NCBI GenBank assembly: GCA_904384225.1
Contig: CAJFJV010000003.1
Span: forward strand, 1 to 64,000
Origin: an uncultured Oscillospiraceae bacterium
Lineage (GTDB): Bacteria > Bacillota > Clostridia > Oscillospirales > Ruminococcaceae
Length of the DNA stretch: 64,000 nucleotides
Direction: 5' to 3'
Shown here: in pieces, positions 7,122-16,227 of the stretch
How the letters are laid out: the number at the start of each line of letters is the position of its first letter
How positions within the stretch are numbered: the first letter of the stretch is position 1
Program-made: the position numbers and the translations under genes
Notes under the pieces: model-generated
The model's database searches: none
What the model saw: the letters and a program-made list of their open reading frames with translations, nothing else
What the model was told of the DNA's origin: nothing

Positions 7122-7898
7122 TTGTATAACGAAGAAACAATTATTTCAAAATGGATTTCCGATATGTACGATATGGATCAAACTGATATTAGTGATGTGG
7201 AATTTGCGTTGTCCATTATCGGAGAAAAACCAAAACGTGTTCTTGAAGTCGCTTGTGGCAGCGGTCGTATTCTTGTGCCATTGGCAAAAGCAGGACATAG
7301 TGTAACAGGTCTTGATTTTGACGAGTATATGCTTGACAAAATATCTGCAAGAGCTAAAGGAATGAAAAATATTACTTGGCAGAAATCTGATGTTATAAAA
7401 GAAGATTGGGGAAAAGGATATGACGTTGTAATGTTAGCTGCCAATTTCCTATTTAATATTATTGCAGACATTGATTATGCCAAAGCACAGATGCTTGTAA
7501 TTCAAAAATCATCCAATGCTCTTGTTTCTGACGGTCATATTTACATTGATTACGGATACACATTACACCCTGAAAATTGGTTCGGGAATGCTAATGAAAA
7601 TGTTGTTTGGCAAGGAACTGACAGTAATGGCAATACAGGAAAAATGACTTTATTGAACAGTTCTTTTGACTCCAAAACAGGACTCAATAAGTTTGTACGC
7701 AGATTTGAATTATTGTTATCTGATGGCACTGAAATAAAACAAGACATACCGTCTACTAAGCACTTTGCAACTCTTGAACAAATACATAAATGGCTTGAAG
7801 TTGCTGGCTTCATAGTAGAAGAAGAATATGGTGATTATAGCAGAAGTCCTATTAGCGAAATGACAAATAGAGCCATAATTTGGGCAAGAAAAAAGTGA
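7122..7898 (+). CDS. class I SAM-dependent methyltransferase
   Basis: Predicted soluble methyltransferase with a Rossmann fold; motif I is LEVACGSGRILVPLAKAG and the acidic end of strand 2 is GLDFDE. I prefer the TTG start at 7122 (258 aa): the upstream in-frame ATG at 7107 is part of ATGGAGG, which is the ribosome site itself, 8 nt before the TTG. The substrate cannot be told: small molecule, antibiotic and rRNA are all open. The leader peptide and hairpins suggest inducible expression, which for methyltransferases often means drug resistance, but none of the Erm or Cfr signatures is present. It sits between repeat copies A and B. Confidence 0.8.
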   Translation: MYNEETIISKWISDMYDMDQTDISDVEFALSIIGEKPKRVLEVACGSGRILVPLAKAGHSVTGLDFDEYMLDKISARAKGMKNITWQKSDVIKEDWGKGYDVVMLAANFLFNIIADIDYAKAQMLVIQKSSNALVSDGHIYIDYGYTLHPENWFGNANENVVWQGTDSNGNTGKMTLLNSSFDSKTGLNKFVRRFELLLSDGTEIKQDIPSTKHFATLEQIHKWLEVAGFIVEEEYGDYSRSPISEMTNRAIIWARKK

Positions 7899-7951
7899 TT
7901 TATCGCTTAAACTCATAAGCACGATTGTTGGTGTGGGTTAAATTCTAACTG

Positions 7952-8150
7952 CAAAAAAGAAGAAAACACCATTGTAATCAGACCCCCTCATCTACTTTCC
8001 TCTCGCTGCTCAAAACTCTTGGTTACTGGCGTTGTTCATCTTGTCCTGTGTAAGAGTTCGAATCCCTACGATGAAATCGCCAAAATATCTTTTTTATAGT
8101 CCTTAGACAAGTTAAAAGCTACATTTTGAGAGATCAGAATGTAGCTTTTT
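7952..8150 (+). repeat. diverged direct repeat, copy B
   Basis: It shares with copy A the block AAAAAAGAAG, ACACCATTG and ACCCCCT, then TTGG-TACTGGCGTTGTTCATC-like sequence, TAAGAGTTCGAATCCCT, CCAAAATATCTTTTTTATAG and CCTTAGACAAG. It ends in a terminator hairpin. Confidence 0.55.
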
Positions 8151-8153
8151 TCG
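8114..8153 (+). terminator. Rho-independent terminator (repeat copy B)
   Basis: AAAAGCTACATT (8114-8125) pairs perfectly with AATGTAGCTTTT (8138-8149), followed by further T. It would end the methyltransferase transcript. Confidence 0.75.
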
Positions 8154-8365
8154 TTGTTTTACAATGTTTCAGCGGATATCGATTTTGTAGCAGTTATACA
8201 GACCTGCGGTCAGCAATTTACGACCACAGTTTTTTCTATTATGAGGTTGTAAAAGTCATTGTATTGGTAAAAGAGCCCAAAATACTCTCTTTTTCGCAAG
8301 TATAATCAAACATGAAAATGATTGTGATTCTATAATGGTAATAGAGCGGTAGAGGTGAACAGAAA

Positions 8366-9334
8366 ATGTACGAGTGGAACGAGCGAATTCAAATAGTCAT
8401 TGACGAAATTGACAAATGCATTATGCGTCATGATGATGAAGACCTTACGCTGCGGTGTCTTTCTCGTAAGCTGGGCTATTCTGAATTTTATGTTACAAGG
8501 AAATTTAAGGAAATTTCGGGTATGCAGTTCAAGGATTATCTGCGGAAAAGAAGATTGGCTTTTGCGCTGAAAGAGCTGCGAGACAGTAAAAAAAGCATCT
8601 TGAATATTGCTTTTGACTACGGTTTTTCCTCCCACGAGGCGTTTACAAGAGCATTTAAAACAACATATGGCATCACGCCAAGTATGTATCGTAAAAAGTC
8701 TGTATCTATCGTTCTTCGTACAAAAATCATTCCTTTTGACCGCTACTTTTTAGGAATTGGAGAGATCGGCATGAAAAAATCTACAGAGGAAGTCCAGATT
8801 TATTTTGTAACCATTCCCGCACACAAGTTTTTACATATTAAAAATTATGAAAGTAATGGGTATTGGGATTTTTGGCAAAAGCAGAATGCTATCCCTGGAC
8901 AGGATTGCGATACCATTTGCGGTCTGCTCGACAGTATCAAGGGCAAACTGGATGACAAAGGCGGCAGTGAATCCAACTGCGGCAGCGGCCAGATCATGGC
9001 GTATATACATGATCCCAAAGGACAGCCCTTCTGTTATGGCATCCCCCGTGCTGAATGTTACGGCGTCCGGCTTCCATCCGATTATGACGGCGAAGTTCCA
9101 CCTCAAATGCTTTTGATCGATGTACCAGAAGCCGAATATATTGTTTTTGAGCATGGACCGTTCGACTATGAACAAGAAAATTGCAGCGTAGAAGAAAAGG
9201 TGAATAAGGCAATTGCAAATTTTGATTTTTCAAATACGGGCTATTGCTATGATACCTCTCCCGGTAGAGTCGCTTACTTTTTTCACGACCCAGAGCAGTT
9301 CTGGAAGTATATTAGACCGGTAAGAAAGGTATAA
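8366..9334 (+). CDS. AraC-type regulator with C-terminal effector-binding domain
   Basis: A 322-aa predicted transcription factor in the inverted order. The AraC double helix-turn-helix occupies residues 10-115 (LRCLSRKLGYSEFYVTRKFK, then ILNIAFDYGFSSHEAFTRAFK, ending GITPSMYRK). It is followed by about 190 residues resembling GyrI-like/AraC effector-binding domains that bind small molecules (MLLIDVPEAEYIVFEHGPFDYE). The MarA/Rob/SoxS-like layout suggests response to a drug or metabolite. The ATG follows GGTAGAGGTGAACAGAAA. The gene lies between repeat copies B and C and upstream of a large ABC transporter, which it might control. Confidence 0.85.
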   Translation: MYEWNERIQIVIDEIDKCIMRHDDEDLTLRCLSRKLGYSEFYVTRKFKEISGMQFKDYLRKRRLAFALKELRDSKKSILNIAFDYGFSSHEAFTRAFKTTYGITPSMYRKKSVSIVLRTKIIPFDRYFLGIGEIGMKKSTEEVQIYFVTIPAHKFLHIKNYESNGYWDFWQKQNAIPGQDCDTICGLLDSIKGKLDDKGGSESNCGSGQIMAYIHDPKGQPFCYGIPRAECYGVRLPSDYDGEVPPQMLLIDVPEAEYIVFEHGPFDYEQENCSVEEKVNKAIANFDFSNTGYCYDTSPGRVAYFFHDPEQFWKYIRPVRKV

Positions 9335-9421
9335 AGTCATTGTTTTTGGCGCTACAACCACCGCGTCACTGCGAAATTGCCGACGAAAAGTAAAGTCTTT
9401 TGGTCGTTGTTGGTCCACCAT

Positions 9422-9453
9422 GTCGGAGCAAGCGATATATCGCTTGCTCCGAC
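9422..9453. repeat. perfect 32-bp palindrome
   Basis: GTCGGAGCAAGCGATA is followed immediately by its exact reverse complement, with no loop. There is no T tract after it, so it is not a normal terminator. It could be a mobile-element end, a protein site or a hairpin-type repeat. Confidence 0.8.
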
Positions 9454-9528
9454 TGCTTTATAAAAGTCTCGCTCGGCTCACCTGTTCGGTTGTAAACGTC
9501 CTCACGACGGCTCACAGTCGTTACCAAA

Positions 9529-9632
9529 TTTTTACAAGTTACGAGGGTTTGAGTCCCTCCTCCAAGAAGTCGAAAATATCTTTTTCATGTGGCTTAGACA
9601 AAGCGTACACAGTAAAGTGTACGCTTTTTGTT
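9529..9632 (+). repeat. diverged direct repeat, copy C, with tRNA T-arm remnant
   Basis: GAGGG-TTTGAGT-CCCTC is a perfect T-arm-like stem and 7-nt loop, followed by GAAGTCGAAAATATCTTTTTC and GGCTTAGACAA as in copies A and B, then a terminator. Confidence 0.5.
9601..9632 (+). terminator. Rho-independent terminator (repeat copy C)
   Basis: AAGCGTACAC and GTGTACGCTT form a perfect 10-bp stem with a 6-nt loop, followed by a T tract. Confidence 0.8.
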
Positions 9633-9739
9633 TTTTATTTTAGTCCGGTTTCTCTTATATTCTGTTATTATTTGATTCTCCCCTCAAATGAAATGTTTAC
9701 AAACTATTTAGCTTTCAGAGCATGATATATGTTTATCTG

Positions 9740-9770
9740 GTTCCCGAAATAGGTTAAAATAAACCGGAAC
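9740..9770 (+). promoter_or_regulatory. nested inverted repeat before the ABC gene
   Basis: GTTCC (9740-9744)/GGAAC (9766-9770) enclose GGTT/AACC (9752-9755/9762-9765). It lies 25 nt before the start codon, in the leader or operator position. No clear promoter was identified. Confidence 0.3.
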
Positions 9771-9795
9771 GCAATGGGAAAAGGAGTACTCACTT

Positions 9796-12522
9796 ATGCT
9801 GCAAATACAAAATGTCAGTAAAAATTATCAAACAGGTGATCTACAGCAAGCTGCTCTCAACAACGTTTCCCTGAATCTGCGCGACAGTGAATTTGTCGCG
9901 ATTCTGGGGCCAAGCGGTTCAGGAAAAACAACGCTTCTCAATATCATAGGTGGCTTGGACCGTTATGATAGCGGCGACCTTATCATTAATGGGATTTCGA
10001 CAAAAAAATATAAAGACCGTGATTGGGACTCGTATCGAAATCATACGATCGGTTTCGTTTTTCAAAGTTATAATTTGATCCCGCACCAAACAATTCTTGC
10101 GAATGTTGAGTTGGCTTTGACAATATCCGGTGTGTCAAGATCAGAGAGACGAAAACGGGCGCGCCAAGCATTAGAAAAAGTCGGGCTTGGCGATCAAATA
10201 CATAAAAGGCCCAACCAGCTTTCCGGCGGACAGATGCAGCGTGTCGCGATTGCTCGCGCTTTAATCAATAATCCGGATATCCTTTTAGCAGACGAGCCGA
10301 CTGGAGCTTTAGATACGGAAACCAGCGTACAGGTAATGGAGCTTTTAAAAGAAGTTGCGAAGGATCGCCTTGTCGTGATGGTAACACATAATCCGGAATT
10401 GGCAGAATCTTACGCAACCCGTATTGTTAAACTTCGCGACGGCAAAATACTGGATGATACCAATCCTTATGAAGTGGATGATACTAAATTAAAACAGCCC
10501 GAACATCGTACAATGGGAAAGTCCTCTATGTCCTTTTTTACTTCCCTTTCGCTTTCTTTTAATAATTTACGAACAAAAAAAGGGCGAACTTTGCTGACGT
10601 CTTTTGCCGGTTCTATTGGTATTATTGGAATCGCACTCATCCTTTCGCTTTCTACAGGTGTCAATGATTATATCACCAATATTCAAAAAAGCACGATGAC
10701 TTCTTATCCGGTTACCATTGATGCACAAACGATTGATGTAAGCAGTCTCTTAAGCGGAAGTTCTTCTTATTCGATAGGAAATTCGCAACGGGATCATGAT
10801 TTAAACGCTGTTTATTCAAATGACCGAAATATTGAAATGGCCTCAACCGTTACGACCAGCATTACAGAGAATAATTTAACTGCATTTAAAAAATATCTGG
10901 ACAATCCAGGCAGTGAAATTCATCAGTATATCGGCGAAAACGGAATTCTTTATTCATATAACACTAAATTCGGTGTCTACACATATGATCCGGACGGTAC
11001 ATTTATAAATACAGATGGAAGCACCTTGAACCAAGAACAAACTACGGGCAGCACCATGCTAAGCATGGACAATATGCCGACTATGATGCAGAATAATAAC
11101 AATCCTAATTTTGAAGAATTGCTTCCCGGTCAGGATGGAAAATCCATAAGTTCAGCTGTAACAGACAGCTATGATGTTGTATACGGCGAATGGCCCCAGG
11201 AATATAATGAGGTAGTTCTTATCCTTGATGAGAATAACGAAATACCATTGACTGTACTATATGAACTTGGTTTCCTTCCTGCATCAGAGTATAAAGAGCT
11301 GACAGAACAAATCAATAACGGCGAAGCGGTTTCACTTGAAACGAAAAGCTTCAGCTATGAAGAGTTATGCGATCAAGTATTATATCTGATCCCCGCATCT
11401 GACACTTATCTAAAAAATGAAAACGGAACCTTCCGCTGTGTAGCAGACGATAAAACGGAAATGGAAGAATTGCTGAAATCAGCGTTACGTCTTAAAATCA
11501 CTGGGATTGTGCGGCCTACAGAAGATGCGCAGAATGCAGATATTCAAGCAAACATAGGATATACCAAGGCTTTAACTGATTATTTAATAGAGTATACTGA
11601 TAACAGCGCTGTCGTAAAAGCGCAAAAAAATAATCCGAATATTAACATTTTAAGCGGCATATCTTTTGCGCCTTCTGACGATCAAATTAAAATTGCTGAT
11701 ACTAAAACTTATCTTTCCAATCTGGGTGTCTCTGATAAAGCAAAACTCTGCAAAGACATTTTACAATCGATGTATGCAGATGACCCGGAAACTGCTTCTT
11801 ATATGATGACACAGAGTGAAACGCAATTAGCTGCCGCGCTTGATACATATTTGCAAAATCCAGATGATCAGACATTGCTTATGATTTATGATACCTATAT
11901 TTCTTCTGGTACCTATGATGAAAACATGAGTGCATTTGGCGTTGTCAGCTTAGATGCACCTTCCTCTATCAGTATTTATGCTGACAGCTTTGAAGATAAA
12001 GATGCGATATCTGAGTGTATTGAAGATTATAATGCTTCCGCTTCGGAAGAAAACCAGATTACTTATACTGACTATGTAGGGTTGCTAATGTCGTCTGTAA
12101 CGACGATTATTAACGTTATTACGTACGTTTTGATTGCGTTTGTATCCGTTTCTCTCATTGTATCTTCCATTATGATCGGAATCATTACGTATATATCTGT
12201 TTTAGAACGAACCAAAGAAATCGGTATTTTACGCGCTATCGGCGCATCCAAAAGGAATATTTCTCAAGTATTTAACGCTGAAACCTTTATTATAGGTCTG
12301 TGTTCCGGACTGATCGGTATTGGCGTTACATTGCTTCTTTTGATACCAGGAAATGCAGTCATCCACGCATTGACTGGTTCTACGGACGTAAATGCTGTAT
12401 TGCCTGTATCCGGTGCTGTCATTTTAGTTGTACTCAGCATGCTTTTAACTTTAATCGGAGGGTTGATTCCTTCGAAAAAGGCAGCGAAAAAAGATCCTGT
12501 TACGGCTCTAAGAACAGAATAA
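9796..12522 (+). CDS. MacB/FtsX-type ABC transporter, fused ATPase and permease
   Basis: A 908-aa membrane protein. Residues 1-235 are an ABC ATPase of the LolD/MacB class (Walker [10 protein letters not shown] near 39, signature LSGGQ near 142, Walker [13 protein letters not shown]). A first membrane helix follows near residue 275, then a ~480-residue extracytoplasmic domain, and three C-terminal FtsX-type helices from about residue 770. Family members are mechanotransmitters or exporters acting on peptides, lipoproteins or the cell wall. The ATG follows AAAAGGAG. Upstream lies an AraC-type regulator. A truncated paralogue with near-identical C-terminal motifs is at 48873-50303. Confidence 0.9.
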   Translation: MLQIQNVSKNYQTGDLQQAALNNVSLNLRDSEFVAILGPSGSGKTTLLNIIGGLDRYDSGDLIINGISTKKYKDRDWDSYRNHTIGFVFQSYNLIPHQTILANVELALTISGVSRSERRKRARQALEKVGLGDQIHKRPNQLSGGQMQRVAIARALINNPDILLADEPTGALDTETSVQVMELLKEVAKDRLVVMVTHNPELAESYATRIVKLRDGKILDDTNPYEVDDTKLKQPEHRTMGKSSMSFFTSLSLSFNNLRTKKGRTLLTSFAGSIGIIGIALILSLSTGVNDYITNIQKSTMTSYPVTIDAQTIDVSSLLSGSSSYSIGNSQRDHDLNAVYSNDRNIEMASTVTTSITENNLTAFKKYLDNPGSEIHQYIGENGILYSYNTKFGVYTYDPDGTFINTDGSTLNQEQTTGSTMLSMDNMPTMMQNNNNPNFEELLPGQDGKSISSAVTDSYDVVYGEWPQEYNEVVLILDENNEIPLTVLYELGFLPASEYKELTEQINNGEAVSLETKSFSYEELCDQVLYLIPASDTYLKNENGTFRCVADDKTEMEELLKSALRLKITGIVRPTEDAQNADIQANIGYTKALTDYLIEYTDNSAVVKAQKNNPNINILSGISFAPSDDQIKIADTKTYLSNLGVSDKAKLCKDILQSMYADDPETASYMMTQSETQLAAALDTYLQNPDDQTLLMIYDTYISSGTYDENMSAFGVVSLDAPSSISIYADSFEDKDAISECIEDYNASASEENQITYTDYVGLLMSSVTTIINVITYVLIAFVSVSLIVSSIMIGIITYISVLERTKEIGILRAIGASKRNISQVFNAETFIIGLCSGLIGIGVTLLLLIPGNAVIHALTGSTDVNAVLPVSGAVILVVLSMLLTLIGGLIPSKKAAKKDPVTALRTE

Positions 12523-12530
12523 ATTATCCA

Positions 12531-12592
12531 GTGTTTAAAATAAATGCGCTGTGTGTGCTTTAAAGCATACACAGCGCATTTATTTTAAACAC
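12531..12592. terminator. long bidirectional terminator
   Basis: Two 31-nt arms starting GTGTTTAAAATAAATGCGC pair with a single G-T wobble and almost no loop. It separates the convergent ABC and DUF3737 genes and has T-rich tracts on both strands. Confidence 0.85.
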
Positions 12593-12614
12593 TTTTAGCC
12601 ATAAATAGTTTTTC

Positions 12615-13460
12615 TCAATGAGAACGAATACAGATTTCACAATGTGTATCGCGTATCTGGTGTTCATCTAAAATAACTTCGCCAATTCCATCGGCAGAAA
12701 TAATCCCACTTTTAGGATTTTTCACGCTTTCAATGGAACCGTTTATCACAGCATGTACGTCACTATATTCAAAAGCAAGATCCGTTCCATCCATCTCACA
12801 GTCTTCTAAAACCAGCCCCTTAGCATAACAAAGCGGCTGTGTACCAATGATTTTGCAACGTACAAGCTTTAAATTTTCAGAATACCAAGCTAAATATTCT
12901 CCTTTAATAATACTGTCATACACCGTAACATTTTTACTATGCCAAAACGCGTCTTTTGTATCTAAATTAGAATTTCGGATTACAACATTTTCGACATATT
13001 GAAACGAATACTTTCCTTGCATAGACAGATGATCTAATTCCATATTACAACTTTTTAAAAAAGGATACTCGGTTTTTAGTTCACAATTCGTCATATGTAG
13101 ATGATCACAAAACCAACCGAACTCTGTAGAATTTATAGCACAACTGTCAAGAACAATATCTTTACATTCTCGCAGTGCCTTGATTCCTCCAAGCGTGCAA
13201 TGCGTCAAGGTGATATTATTGTCATACCAAAGCGCCGCACGGCAGGTTTCCGTCATTGTGCAATGCTCAACGACTGCATGGCGAACATGCCAAAACGGAT
13301 ATCGCAATTGAAAAGTACACCCTTTTACCTGAATATTCCGGCATTCTTTAAGTGCTGATTCTCCGTCAGCAGGGCCCGAAAAGGTACACCCAATAATTTC
13401 TGCATCTTGAACGGCATAAAGCGCCCGCTCTTCATCAAGCGTTAAATTTTCGTATTTCAA
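12615..13460 (-). CDS. DUF3737 family protein, predicted beta-helix
   Basis: A 281-aa protein made of about ten short repeats with N/C/S ladders (for example LVLEDCEMDG, VVIRNSNLDT, MTNCELKTEY), as expected for a right-handed parallel beta-helix. It matches the DUF3737 family by overall pattern; no biochemical role is established there. No signal peptide or membrane segment is seen. The start is TTG, preceded at 11 nt by GAGGGG; the next start would cut the first coil. It is convergent with the ABC gene and upstream of nothing obvious; it may share the strand of rnf but lies after the end of that operon. Confidence 0.75.
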   Translation of the reverse strand: MKYENLTLDEERALYAVQDAEIIGCTFSGPADGESALKECRNIQVKGCTFQLRYPFWHVRHAVVEHCTMTETCRAALWYDNNITLTHCTLGGIKALRECKDIVLDSCAINSTEFGWFCDHLHMTNCELKTEYPFLKSCNMELDHLSMQGKYSFQYVENVVIRNSNLDTKDAFWHSKNVTVYDSIIKGEYLAWYSENLKLVRCKIIGTQPLCYAKGLVLEDCEMDGTDLAFEYSDVHAVINGSIESVKNPKSGIISADGIGEVILDEHQIRDTHCEICIRSH

Positions 13461-13490
13461 TAAAATCAGATCCCCTCATTTTATACGATA

Positions 13491-13518
13491 CAAAGATGGG
13501 ATATCTCGCCCAGCTTTG
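13491..13518 (-). terminator. hairpin after rnfB (weak terminator)
   Basis: CAAAGATGGG (13491-13500) and CCCAGCTTTG (13509-13518) pair with one mismatch, 60 nt past the rnfB stop. There is no T tract, so termination is uncertain. Confidence 0.4.
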
Positions 13519-13577
13519 TAGATAAGCCTTGATTTTTTATCGGCTGGATTCAAGCAACGCATTAAGGAGTAAGACTA

Positions 13578-14381
13578 TTAGTCCTGTCCAAGCAGATTGA
13601 TACATCCCCGAGGGCACACATTTACACAAGCATGGCAATTGATGCATTTCGTATAATCAATGGATGCCAAATTGCGTTCCACTGTTATTGCTTCTGTTGG
13701 ACATACCTTTTCGCATTTTCTGCACCCAATACATCCGTGTTTACATTTCTGCATTACAACACGCGCCGGATCATGGCTCGAACAAGTGACAGCCGCTGTT
13801 TTGGCGAGATCACGGATATGGATCAGATCTTTTGGACAGGCTTTTACACACATCGTACAGCCTGTGCAGTTCTCCGCAGCGACAACAGCGACTCGATTTT
13901 CAATATGAATTGCATCAAAGCTGCATTGCTTAACACAATCACCAAATCCCAGACAGGCATAATCGCACACGCCTCGCCCTTTATAGTAAAGATTGCACGC
14001 AGCACAGCTCGTCTCGCCCTCATATACAAGAGCATCATCCGTAATTTCCGGAACACAGCCTCCACAAGCCACAAAGGCAACGGTTTCTTTAACGTCTTCG
14101 GCATCTGTCCCCAAAATCTCGCTTATTTTTTTGGCCGTTTCGTCTCCACCGGGCACACACCGGTTTGTACGAGCCCCTTCGTGTACAATTCCATTGGCAT
14201 AATTGTCACATCCGGAGAAGCCGCACACACCGCAATTCAGCCCCGGCAGGGCCGCCCTTACCTTTTCTACTTTTTCATCCGTTGGAACTGCAAAAATTTT
14301 TGAAAAAACAGAAAGCAACAGCCCAGCCAAAATACCCAGACCTATAAAAATCAAAACAGGCGTCAGAATATTCCATAACAT
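13578..14381 (-). CDS. rnfB: Rnf complex subunit B, polyferredoxin
   Basis: Peripheral iron-sulfur subunit that takes electrons from reduced ferredoxin into the Rnf complex. The 267-aa protein has an N-terminal membrane anchor (residues 1-30), the RnfB-type cluster motif LNCGVCGFSGC near residue 50, and a series of 4Fe-4S motifs in the C-terminal half (CTGCTMCVKACP, CIGCRKCEKVCP, CINCHACVNVCP and a more divergent CX..C set near residue 140). That gives more clusters than proteobacterial RnfB, as is usual in clostridia. It is the last gene of the rnfCDGEAB operon, 21 nt after rnfA. Confidence 0.95.
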   Translation of the reverse strand: MLWNILTPVLIFIGLGILAGLLLSVFSKIFAVPTDEKVEKVRAALPGLNCGVCGFSGCDNYANGIVHEGARTNRCVPGGDETAKKISEILGTDAEDVKETVAFVACGGCVPEITDDALVYEGETSCAACNLYYKGRGVCDYACLGFGDCVKQCSFDAIHIENRVAVVAAENCTGCTMCVKACPKDLIHIRDLAKTAAVTCSSHDPARVVMQKCKHGCIGCRKCEKVCPTEAITVERNLASIDYTKCINCHACVNVCPRGCINLLGQD

Positions 14382-14402
14382 GATTTTTTCTCTCCTTCTG
14401 CC

Positions 14403-14993
14403 TTATCCAAAAATTCCTTCAACAATGCCGCTAAATCCCACAAAGCTCAGCGATACAATCGATGCAGCAATCAATGTGGCGGGAACCCCTTTAAACGCTT
14501 TTGGGATATCTGCCAATTCAATGCGTTCCCGCACCCCAGCAAAAATAACCAAAGCCAAAGCGAAGCCTAAGCCTGCCCCTAATGAATTAAACATTGATTG
14601 GATAAAATTGTAGTGATTGTCGACATTTAAGATTGTTACGCCTAAAACTGCACAGTTTGTTGTAATTAAAGGCAGATACACACCAAGTGACTCATAAAGC
14701 GGTTTTACAAAGCGTTTTAAAATAATCTCTACAATCTGAACAAAAAGTGCAATAATGAGTATAAAGACAACAACACGCAGATAATCAAGCCCAAATGGTG
14801 TCAAAAGATATTGATAAATTGGATAAGTAATGGCAGTGGCCATTAGCATTACAAACGTAACAGCTGCACTCATTCCAAGTGCAGAACTCATCTTCTTTGA
14901 AACGCCAAGAAAAGGGCATATCCCCATAAACTTATTTAGAACAAAGTTTTCTACAAGGATTGCGCTGAACAGAATGATCATCAAATCTTTCAT
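14403..14993 (-). CDS. rnfA: Rnf complex subunit A
   Basis: Integral membrane subunit of the Rnf ion-translocating ferredoxin:NAD+ oxidoreductase; 196 aa with six hydrophobic helices. The duplicated half-motifs are FVLNKFMGICPFLGVS near residue 14 and TTNCAVLGV near residue 110, the Cys residues that in RnfA/RnfE hold an intramembrane iron-sulfur centre. Homologous to RnfE and NqrE/D. It overlaps rnfE by 4 nt, indicating coupled translation. Confidence 0.95.
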   Translation of the reverse strand: MKDLMIILFSAILVENFVLNKFMGICPFLGVSKKMSSALGMSAAVTFVMLMATAITYPIYQYLLTPFGLDYLRVVVFILIIALFVQIVEIILKRFVKPLYESLGVYLPLITTNCAVLGVTILNVDNHYNFIQSMFNSLGAGLGFALALVIFAGVRERIELADIPKAFKGVPATLIAASIVSLSFVGFSGIVEGIFG

Positions 14994-15661
14994 GACTCAT
15001 GCGCCTCCTTTTTGGAATCAGCCTGGCAAGCTGCAGAATTTGGACAGTTTTGGCATCCGAATTTTTTTGATGACATTTTATAATTAGAAAAAATATTGAC
15101 AACAGCAATGACGACGCCAAAGACGAAAAAGCCGCCGGCCGGTGTCACAAAGAATCCAATTGGTTCAAACCATCCGCCCAAAGAAAAGCCGAATATACTT
15201 CCGCTCCCTAATATTTCACGGATAATCCCTATACAAAGCAAAGCGAAGGTAAAACCCAAACCCATTCCAAGCCCGTCAAGCGCAGAAGCTGCAACATTAT
15301 TCTTGCTTGCAAACATCTCAGCACGGCCTAAAATAATGCAGTTTACTGTAATCAGGGATAGAAACACGCCAAGTGCGTTATACAAATCAGGAAGATAGCT
15401 TTGCAGCATAAAACTTACAAAAGTTACAAACCCGGCAATAATTACAATAAAAGACGGAAGGCGCACTTCCTTTGGAATGACTCTTTTAAGCAGTGAAATC
15501 ACAACATTGGAACACACCAATACAAATGTAGTTGCCAATCCCATACCAAGTCCATTAATCGCAAGTGTTGTTACCGCAAGTGTTGGACAGGTTCCAAGCA
15601 GCATAACCAGTACAGGATTTTCTTTTATCAACCCTTTGGTAAAGGCCTTTAAATAATTCAT
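14990..15661 (-). CDS. rnfE: Rnf complex subunit E
   Basis: Second of the paired integral membrane subunits, 223 aa with six helices. It carries the matching Cys motifs ENPVLVMLLGTCPTLAV and LITVNCIILG. The C-terminus has a short Cys-bearing tail (GCQNCPNSAACQADSKKE) not found in the enterobacterial protein; its function is unknown. It overlaps rnfG and rnfA by 4 nt each. Confidence 0.95.
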   Translation of the reverse strand: MNYLKAFTKGLIKENPVLVMLLGTCPTLAVTTLAINGLGMGLATTFVLVCSNVVISLLKRVIPKEVRLPSFIVIIAGFVTFVSFMLQSYLPDLYNALGVFLSLITVNCIILGRAEMFASKNNVAASALDGLGMGLGFTFALLCIGIIREILGSGSIFGFSLGGWFEPIGFFVTPAGGFFVFGVVIAVVNIFSNYKMSSKKFGCQNCPNSAACQADSKKEAHES

Positions 15662-16227
15662 GCCTGCAACCCTCCCTTAATTTCAGCGTAAAACGTAAAA
15701 GCTGCATTTACTGCATTTCCCAAAGACTCAGAGGAAACAGTCGCGCCGGAAATGGCATCAATATCCCCACTGCCATCTTTTGAAACTGTAACTGGTTCGC
15801 TTTTCCCAATATATTGCTGAAGATAATCGGCCTCTGTCGCTTTTGAACCAAGCCCTGGTGTTTCTTGTGTAGAAATGGGATATATACCGGCAATCGCGCC
15901 GTTATTATCAAAGGCAATAAATAAATTTAAGCTGTTTTCCCCATAATACCCTTTTGCAGAAAGGTTTAGTGCACAGCCGTTCCCTCTTTCGTCTTGATAT
16001 ACGCCCAAAAGTGTGACGCCATCGACCACTGTTTCAGCAGAAAGATCTGTTTGTTTAAATGAAGCACCGGGAAGTACCGTTTCTGCATATTCGTCCAGTT
16101 TATCCTGTGCGATTCCAGTAGAAGCCTCTCCTACTCCCGTAAGATTATACGTCAAAGCCAACAAACCGCTGACCACCACACAAATCACAGTCAATACCAA
16201 TGTTGGCTTAACAATTGTTTTATACAC
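15658..16227 (-). CDS. rnfG: Rnf complex subunit G, covalent FMN protein
   Basis: Membrane-anchored extracytoplasmic flavoprotein of 189 aa. One N-terminal helix (residues 8-28) precedes the FMN-binding domain. The flavinylation motif DAISGATVSSES near residue 160 carries the Thr that takes FMN by phosphoester bond. It passes electrons between RnfD and the other subunits. Operon position between rnfD (8-nt overlap) and rnfE is canonical. Confidence 0.95.
   Translation of the reverse strand: MYKTIVKPTLVLTVICVVVSGLLALTYNLTGVGEASTGIAQDKLDEYAETVLPGASFKQTDLSAETVVDGVTLLGVYQDERGNGCALNLSAKGYYGENSLNLFIAFDNNGAIAGIYPISTQETPGLGSKATEADYLQQYIGKSEPVTVSKDGSGDIDAISGATVSSESLGNAVNAAFTFYAEIKGGLQA

Larger units (their letters stand above)
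7899..8365. other. intergenic region with repeat copy B, no gene
   Basis: It holds repeat copy B with its terminator and then about 215 nt leading to the AraC gene. TATAAT occurs at 8301-8306 and 8331-8336, but neither has a good -35, so the AraC promoter may depend on an activator. Confidence 0.5.
9335..9795. other. intergenic region with palindrome and repeat copy C, no gene
   Basis: It holds a perfect 32-bp palindrome, repeat copy C with its terminator, and the ABC upstream region. A 101-codon plus frame across it is an artefact of the palindrome and tRNA-like sequence. Confidence 0.5.

Noticed and set aside
9420..9725. 101-codon plus frame
   Set aside because: It translates the 32-bp palindrome, the T-arm remnant and the terminator; no ribosome site.
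13632..14303. 223-codon plus frame opposite rnfB
   Set aside because: Antisense shadow of a well-supported gene; composition follows the rnfB codon pattern.
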